A stretch of 10,567 nucleotides of DNA from contig CAYWXK010000081.1 in assembly GCA_964462515.1 (NCBI GenBank), forward strand, positions 1 through 10,567, in the 5' to 3' direction. Within the stretch, counting starts at the first letter, position 1. Each line of letters begins with the position of its first letter. The DNA comes from CAYWXK01 sp964462515 (GTDB taxonomy: Bacteria > Planctomycetota > Phycisphaerae > Sedimentisphaerales > Anaerobacaceae). The notes beneath the pieces are model-generated. The model was not told where the DNA came from and ran no database searches. It worked only from the letters and a program-made list of their open reading frames with translations. Below are positions 6,856-10,567 of this stretch, piece after piece. The translations under genes and the position numbers were made by a program.

Positions 6856-8327
6856 AAAATTTCTTGATTGCAGACCTGGCACGAATAATAGGAGCCCATC
6901 TCGAAACCACTCCAGAACACGAGCGGCGAGCGATGAGCCACGAGTTTTTTGCCGGCGTAAGCATCGACTCACGAACGATAAAACCGGGCGATTGCTTTTT
7001 CGCCATCCCCGGCGAGAATTTTGACGGCCACGATTATGTTTCTGAAGCTTTTGCTAAAGGAGCGGTCTGTGCCGTGGTAAGCAAAGAATTGAAAAATTCA
7101 AAATTTAGGGTTTGTCTTCTTAAAGTTGATGATACTGTAAAAGCTCTGGGGGATTTCGCCAGAGAATACCGCCAGCAGACCGGCTTCAAAGTAGTCGCAA
7201 TAACCGGCTCAGTGGGCAAAACAACAACAAGGCACATCACCTATTACGTCTTAAGCAAACATTTTCGCGTCTTTCAGCCGCTAAAAAATTTCAATAACAA
7301 TATCGGCTTGCCTCTTACGCTGCTCGGAGCAGACCCAGAGCATCAGGTCGTTATCGTTGAGCTCGGCACCAATCACCCAGGCGAAATAGCTTACTTAACC
7401 GGCATTGCTCTGCCGGATATCGCAGTTGTAACCAATGTTTATCCGGCCCATTTAGAAGGCCTAGGCAACCTGCAAACAATTATACATGAAAAATTATCCA
7501 TATCCGAAGGACTCAAAGCCAATGGTATTCTGATAATCAACGCCGACTTTGACCAATTAACCGATGCCTGCCGAGCCAGAGGCATCAGATTCGTAACTTT
7601 CGGCAAATCGGCCTCCGAGGCAGACTACCGGGCTGCCAATATTACATACGATAGTTTCGGCAGCCACTTTGCCATAAATGGTGTTGATGTCTATCTGCCG
7701 CTGCCCGGCCCAGGCAATGTTGAAAATGCCCTTGCTGCCTGCGCTGTCTGCAACCAGTTGGGCGTAACAATTGAGGATTTTGCACAGACAGTATCTACTA
7801 AAGGCGGACTTTCCCCTACTCCTATGCGAGCCGAACTACTGCAAATCGGAACACTTACGATTCTGAACGACTGTTACAATGCCAATCCCGCCTCAATGGA
7901 AAATGCCCTTGAAATCTTATCCAGCCTCGGCTCAACCCCGTTAGAAAAGAGATTTCTAACGGGGTCAATTCAGAACCGCAGAACAGTATTTATCTGCGGC
8001 GATATGGCTGAACTGGGTCAGCAAACCCAGCTACTACACAGGCAGTTAGGCGAGTCTATCGCAAAAGCCAAAGTTCAACTGCTGCTGGCTGTCGGCAAAT
8101 TCGCTCACATCGCCGGCCAGGCTGCAAAAGAAGCTGCCGACTCATTAGGACATAATCTGCAAGTAAAGTATTTTGACGACACCATTTCGGCTTGCAATAA
8201 TTTGCAAAAATTCATAAAAAATTACGATATAATATTAGTTAAAGGTTCACGGGTTGCCAAACTGGAAGCTGTCGTTGAGAAATTAAAAGAGCTTTTTTGT
8301 AACTCGATGCTGGATACTCCGCCGTAA
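6852..8327 (+). CDS. murF: UDP-MurNAc-tripeptide:D-Ala-D-Ala ligase
   Basis: MurF adds D-Ala-D-Ala to UDP-MurNAc-tripeptide in the cytosol, completing the pentapeptide precursor. The 491-residue protein (E. coli 452) has SIDSRTIKPGDCFFAI (37-52), the P-loop TGSVGKTTT (118-126), NFNNNIGLPLTLL (146-158), ELGTNHPGEIA (170-180), AHLEGLG (199-205), Lys214 as the likely carbamoylated lysine, NDCYNANPASM (339-349), GDMAELG (383-389) and KGSRVAKLE (464-472). Its extra length is partly explained by repeat-encoded segments: residues 22-31, 362-372 and the C-terminal NSMLDTPP. No strong ribosome site is seen; initiation is probably coupled to murE termination through the ATGA overlap. mraY follows after about 60 bases. 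Confidence 0.96.
   Translation: MKNFLIADLARIIGAHLETTPEHERRAMSHEFFAGVSIDSRTIKPGDCFFAIPGENFDGHDYVSEAFAKGAVCAVVSKELKNSKFRVCLLKVDDTVKALGDFAREYRQQTGFKVVAITGSVGKTTTRHITYYVLSKHFRVFQPLKNFNNNIGLPLTLLGADPEHQVVIVELGTNHPGEIAYLTGIALPDIAVVTNVYPAHLEGLGNLQTIIHEKLSISEGLKANGILIINADFDQLTDACRARGIRFVTFGKSASEADYRAANITYDSFGSHFAINGVDVYLPLPGPGNVENALAACAVCNQLGVTIEDFAQTVSTKGGLSPTPMRAELLQIGTLTILNDCYNANPASMENALEILSSLGSTPLEKRFLTGSIQNRRTVFICGDMAELGQQTQLLHRQLGESIAKAKVQLLLAVGKFAHIAGQAAKEAADSLGHNLQVKYFDDTISACNNLQKFIKNYDIILVKGSRVAKLEAVVEKLKELFCNSMLDTPP
6917..6944 (+). repeat. Degenerate heptad array in murF N-terminus
   Basis: Four 7-base units, each ending in GAG, with approximate consensus CNACGAG. The first is ACACGAG and the last CCACGAG. 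It is read as EHERRAMSHE (22-31), where E. coli MurF has a shorter connection ahead of the conserved TxDSR motif. It is less exact than the murE arrays. Confidence 0.6.
7935..7965 (+). repeat. Perfect 13-bp palindromic element inside murF
   Basis: Left arm ACCCCGTTAGAAA (7935-7947) and right arm TTTCTAACGGGGT (7953-7965) are exact reverse complements around the loop AGAGA. It is in frame and encodes TPLEKRFLTG plus the start of a Ser codon (362-372). It lies between the NDCYNANP helix and the RRTVFICGDMAELG strand of the C-terminal domain, where MurF family members usually have a short linker. Confidence 0.9.
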
Positions 8328-8359
8328 GGCGTCCCCAAGCGGAGAAACTCGTAACGAGT
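8303..8359 (+). repeat. Repeat cluster at the murF-mraY junction
   Basis: The stretch holds CTCGATG (8303-8309) and CTGGATA (8310-8316), reverse-complement relatives of the murE ATCGAGC unit. It also holds a hairpin CGCC-GTAA-GGCG (8320-8331) that contains the murF stop codon, an alternative stem CTCCGC with GCGGAG (8317-8322 and 8339-8344), and the palindrome ACTCGT-A-ACGAGT (8347-8359). No T run follows, so termination is not expected. Confidence 0.6.
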
Positions 8360-8376
8360 GCCGAGAATCAAGGTTC

Positions 8377-8387
8377 GAGAGGCGAAG
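8377..8387 (+). promoter_or_regulatory. mraY ribosome binding site that fixes the start
   Basis: GAGAGG (8377-8382) lies 5 bases before the ATG at 8388. This favours 8388 over the in-frame GTG at 8358, which would add ten residues that lack family counterparts and begins within a palindrome. Confidence 0.7.
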
Positions 8388-9530
8388 ATGATTTATCATT
8401 TATTGTGGTATTTACGCGACACTCTTACCCATCGGCTCGGCTTCTACGCCTACCAGAACGTGGCGTTCCGCTCCGTGTCGGCGGTGCTGACCAGCCTGCT
8501 TATTGCTCTTTTGGTAGGTCCCAAAATCATTCGCTGGCTAATGCGAAAAAAAATCGGCGACCGTCCGGAATTTTATCACGCCGCCCTTAACGAATTAACC
8601 AAAGAAAAGGCCAATACTCCCACAATGGGTGGTCTGATTATCATCCTTGCCACTCTGATAACTACATTATTATGGGCCAAGCTAAATAATCCCTTCGTGC
8701 AAAAGGCGATTGTTTTGATGATATGGTTTGGCGCGCTGGGCGGCATCGATGACTGGCTAAAACTTACCAGCATCTCCCATCACAGAAGTAGAGACGGCCT
8801 AAAAGCCTGGGAAAAACTCATCTTCCAAATCGGCGGTGCCGTCCTGATTGCCTCATTTTTATACACCGACTTTATCCACATAGAAGATGCTAAATTATTC
8901 TGGCTGCCGTTCTACAAACACGGTCTGCCATTAGCCAACTGGATGTTCATCCTGATAGCAATTTTTTACATTTCAGCCACCAGCAACGCTGTTAATCTCA
9001 CTGATGGTATGGATGGCCTGGCAGCAGGCTGCGTAGGAATGGTCGGCTCCGTCCTGGCACTGTTATGTTATGTTGCTTCTGAAACGATGGCGCCCGTCCA
9101 CGGGCGGGTTACCTGGTCGAGCTATCTTTTTTTGCCGCACATACCCCAGGCCGGCGAACTGAGTATATTCTTTTCCGCCATTATAGGTGCCGTGCTCGGG
9201 TTCTTATGGTTTAATTGTCATCCCGCCCAGACCTTTATGGGCGATGTCGGCTCGCTTCCGTTAGGCGCCGCAATGGGATACGGAGCGCTTGTAACCAGAA
9301 ATGAAATCCTGCTTTTAATAATTGGCGGGGTATTCGTTATTGAACTGTGCAGCGTAATATTACAAATCGCCTATTTCAAATATACAGGCGGAAAACGACT
9401 GTTTAGATGCTCACCCATCCATCACCATTTTCATCTGATTGGCTGGAGCGAGCCGCAGGTGGTGGTGCGATTCTGGCTTTTAGCTGCCGCCTTCGCCGCC
9501 CTTGCCCTCGCCACACTAAAAATCCGCTAA
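8388..9530 (+). CDS. mraY: Phospho-MurNAc-pentapeptide transferase
   Basis: MraY is the polytopic inner-membrane enzyme that transfers phospho-MurNAc-pentapeptide to undecaprenyl phosphate, giving lipid I. With the ATG at 8388 the protein has 380 residues (E. coli 360) and about ten hydrophobic segments. Family motifs are TPTMGG (77-82), the catalytic Asp pair in GGIDDW (118-123), NAVNLTDGMDGLA (200-212), FLWFNCHPAQTFMGDVGSLPLG (272-293, with the third key Asp at 286) and PIHHHF (343-348). The end LATLKIR is almost the same as in E. coli. Residues 235-241 (APVHGRV) look inserted and are encoded by a palindrome. It is the last gene of the operon; murD, ftsW and murG do not follow as in a standard dcw cluster. 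Confidence 0.96.
   Translation: MIYHLLWYLRDTLTHRLGFYAYQNVAFRSVSAVLTSLLIALLVGPKIIRWLMRKKIGDRPEFYHAALNELTKEKANTPTMGGLIIILATLITTLLWAKLNNPFVQKAIVLMIWFGALGGIDDWLKLTSISHHRSRDGLKAWEKLIFQIGGAVLIASFLYTDFIHIEDAKLFWLPFYKHGLPLANWMFILIAIFYISATSNAVNLTDGMDGLAAGCVGMVGSVLALLCYVASETMAPVHGRVTWSSYLFLPHIPQAGELSIFFSAIIGAVLGFLWFNCHPAQTFMGDVGSLPLGAAMGYGALVTRNEILLLIIGGVFVIELCSVILQIAYFKYTGGKRLFRCSPIHHHFHLIGWSEPQVVVRFWLLAAAFAALALATLKIR
9091..9106 (+). repeat. GC-rich palindrome inside mraY
   Basis: CGCCCGT (9091-9097) and ACGGGCG (9100-9106) are exact reverse complements around CC. It encodes APVHGRV (235-241) in a loop between hydrophobic segments. The E. coli protein is shorter here, between its GNMNF and SYLHIP segments, so this looks like an in-frame addition. 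Confidence 0.7.
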
Positions 9531-9584
9531 TCAAAAGTCCACAGAAGCGCAATTTGAAAAAATTGGGGAAATTGCTGGCTATGT

Positions 9585-9887
9585 TCACACATCATAGTGT
9601 TCTTCAATGTGGATTTGGACGTTTTTTCTGTAGCCCTGTGAATCATCCCTGATATTATCGTTGTTGATTTTGTCCATTTTTCTCTGTGCCAGAAAGATTT
9701 TGACGGCGGTAATTGCACAGCCAAGCCCTGCGATAAAGAATACCGCTGCGGCCAGAAAAGCAAAAATCGCAGGCAAGGCCAGAATAATAACACCGAAACC
9801 AACCAGCACCAATCCAACGATGAATATTCCCGATGCAACCTTTCGGGATGCCTGAGAGATTGCATTTGTGTAAAAGTGAAAATTCAT
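9585..9887 (-). CDS. Small hypothetical membrane protein, two predicted helices
   Basis: I do not recognise this family. Using the ATG at 9887 it is 101 residues. A short polar N-terminus (MNFHFYTNAISQASRK) precedes a long hydrophobic region at about residues 18-62, enough for two closely spaced membrane helices (GIFIVGLVLVGFGVIILALP and IFAFLAAAVFFIAGLGCAIT). A hydrophilic C-terminus rich in Lys, Asp, Asn and Glu follows, ending IHIEEHYDV. No strong ribosome site is seen, and a GTG at 9905 is an alternative start that would fall in the upstream repeat. It follows groEL on the same strand by about 105 bases and converges on mraY. Its continuous hydrophobic character makes it more credible than the overlapping frame on the same strand. 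Confidence 0.6.
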   Translation of the reverse strand: MNFHFYTNAISQASRKVASGIFIVGLVLVGFGVIILALPAIFAFLAAAVFFIAGLGCAITAVKIFLAQRKMDKINNDNIRDDSQGYRKNVQIHIEEHYDV

Positions 9888-9900
9888 TTTTTCAAGTATT

Positions 9901-9966
9901 GCCACAAAGGCACTAAGACACTAAGATTCATAGTATATTTTTTTTGTGCCTTTGTACCTTCGTGGC
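9901..9966. repeat. Imperfect inverted repeat between groEL and small membrane gene
   Basis: Arms at 9901-9921 and 9946-9966 are reverse complements over 21 bases with four mismatches, bounded by GCCAC and GTGGC. The left arm shows 8-base periodicity (ACAAAGGC, ACTAAGAC, ACTAAGAT). The loop has an eight-T run (9938-9945). On the minus strand no T run follows the hairpin, so it is more like an interspersed repeat or RNA-processing structure than a canonical groEL terminator. Confidence 0.7.
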
Positions 9967-9992
9967 TAATTTTCCTTCACACGAGCGACGGA

Positions 9993-10567
9993 CTAATACA
10001 TTTCACCTCCACCCGGCGACATACCGGGGGTCTTCTCTTTCTTTTCCGGAATTTCACTGACTATCGCATCGGTCGTCAAAAGAAGCGATGCAATCGAGGC
10101 GGCGTTCTGCAGGGCGATTCTCTCGACCTTCGTCGGCACAATTACACCGAACTTAATCATATCGCCATATTCTTTCCGCAGCGCATCATAACCAAAGTTC
10201 TTATCCTTGCTCTCTATAACTTTCTGTGCCACAATTGAGCCGTCGAGTCCGGCATTCTCGGCTATTTGCTTAATCGGCGCTACTACTGCTCTGCGAACTA
10301 TATCAATACCGACTTTCTCGTCGCCGATGGTTTTGATTTTATCTAATGCCGGCAGCACCCTGAGCATTGCCACACCGCCGCCGGCTAAAATCCCTTCTTC
10401 CACCGCCGCCCGACAGGCGTGCAGTGCATCCTCGACACGCGCCTTCTTTTCTTTCACTTCCGTCTCCGTTGCTGCGCCCACCTTAACAATAGCTACGCCG
10501 CCGGCCAATTTCGCCAATCTCTCCTGCAGCTTCTCAATATCATAATCGCTGGTGGATTTCTCAATCT
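9993..10567 (-). CDS. groEL: GroEL/Cpn60 chaperonin, C-terminal fragment cut by window edge
   Basis: This is the C-terminal 190 residues or so of the ATP-driven 60 kDa folding chaperonin; the frame is open to the window end, and full codons begin at 10565. It covers the end of the apical/intermediate region and the second half of the equatorial domain. Diagnostic segments are TSDYDIEKLQERLAKLAGGV, KVGAATETEVKEKKARVEDA, AAVEEGILAGGGVA (the conserved nucleotide-pocket GGG), NFGYDA and PTKVERIALQNAASIA. The tail is PGMSPGGGEMY rather than the GGM repeat of E. coli GroEL, a form common outside Proteobacteria. A stop (TAG on the minus strand) is at 9995-9993. The apparent start at 10517 is an internal Leu codon. 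Whether a groES gene precedes it cannot be seen. Confidence 0.96.
   Translation of the reverse strand, partial: IEKSTSDYDIEKLQERLAKLAGGVAIVKVGAATETEVKEKKARVEDALHACRAAVEEGILAGGGVAMLRVLPALDKIKTIGDEKVGIDIVRRAVVAPIKQIAENAGLDGSIVAQKVIESKDKNFGYDALRKEYGDMIKFGVIVPTKVERIALQNAASIASLLLTTDAIVSEIPEKKEKTPGMSPGGGEMY

Noticed and set aside
8358..8387. GTG at 8358 as mraY start
   Set aside because: The added ten residues have no family counterpart, and a good ribosome site sits before the ATG at 8388.
9549..9575. Inverted repeat GCAATTT/AAATTGC between mraY and the small gene as a terminator
   Set aside because: Seven AT-rich pairs with a 13-base loop and no T run on either strand; too weak to call.
9828..9848. 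TCCCGA/TCGGGA inverted repeat in the small membrane gene
   Set aside because: Six-base arms with a 9-base loop in coding sequence; easily due to chance.
9527..9865. 112-residue minus-strand frame overlapping the small membrane protein
   Set aside because: It overlaps another minus-strand frame that gives a cleaner two-helix protein; this one is Ser, Phe and Trp rich with no motif.

Overview
The window looks like a chromosomal segment of a Gram-negative-type bacterium that makes meso-diaminopimelate peptidoglycan. The best guess is an uncultured member of the Planctomycetota (Phycisphaerae-like). This rests on general gene style, a murE-murF-mraY group with no division genes on either side, and abundant short interspersed repeats. 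It is an inference; no rRNA or taxonomic marker is present.

Layout: (1) 1-822 +, thioredoxin reductase missing its N-terminus, followed by a likely Rho-independent terminator. (2) 956-3611 +, recJ exonuclease overlapping a lipoprotein metallophosphoesterase, probably one transcript. (3) 3677-5200 -, a secreted transglutaminase-like protein that converges on the phosphoesterase gene and diverges from murE. (4) 5377-9530 +, a compact murE-murF-mraY operon. These three genes make UDP-MurNAc-tripeptide, then UDP-MurNAc-pentapeptide, then lipid I. (5) 9585-10567 -, a small two-helix membrane protein and the C-terminal part of a GroEL chaperonin whose N-terminus lies beyond the window.

The unexpected layer is a set of short repeats in and around the cell-wall genes. 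There are two five-unit heptanucleotide tandem arrays inside murE and a degenerate heptad array in murF. murF also carries a perfect 13-bp-arm palindrome, and mraY carries a 7-bp-arm palindrome. The murF-mraY junction seems to be built largely from heptads and small palindromes. Each intragenic copy stays open in frame and falls where the protein appears to have extra, non-conserved residues. They resemble the in-frame Rickettsia palindromic elements and the cyanobacterial heptameric STRR repeats. Many share a CGAG (or reverse-complement CTCG) core. Another, octamer-based inverted repeat lies between groEL and the small membrane gene.

The protein genes themselves are mostly housekeeping. Two have motif deviations worth checking: the reductase lacks the usual NADPH 2'-phosphate signature, and the phosphoesterase lacks the usual His of its first metal motif.
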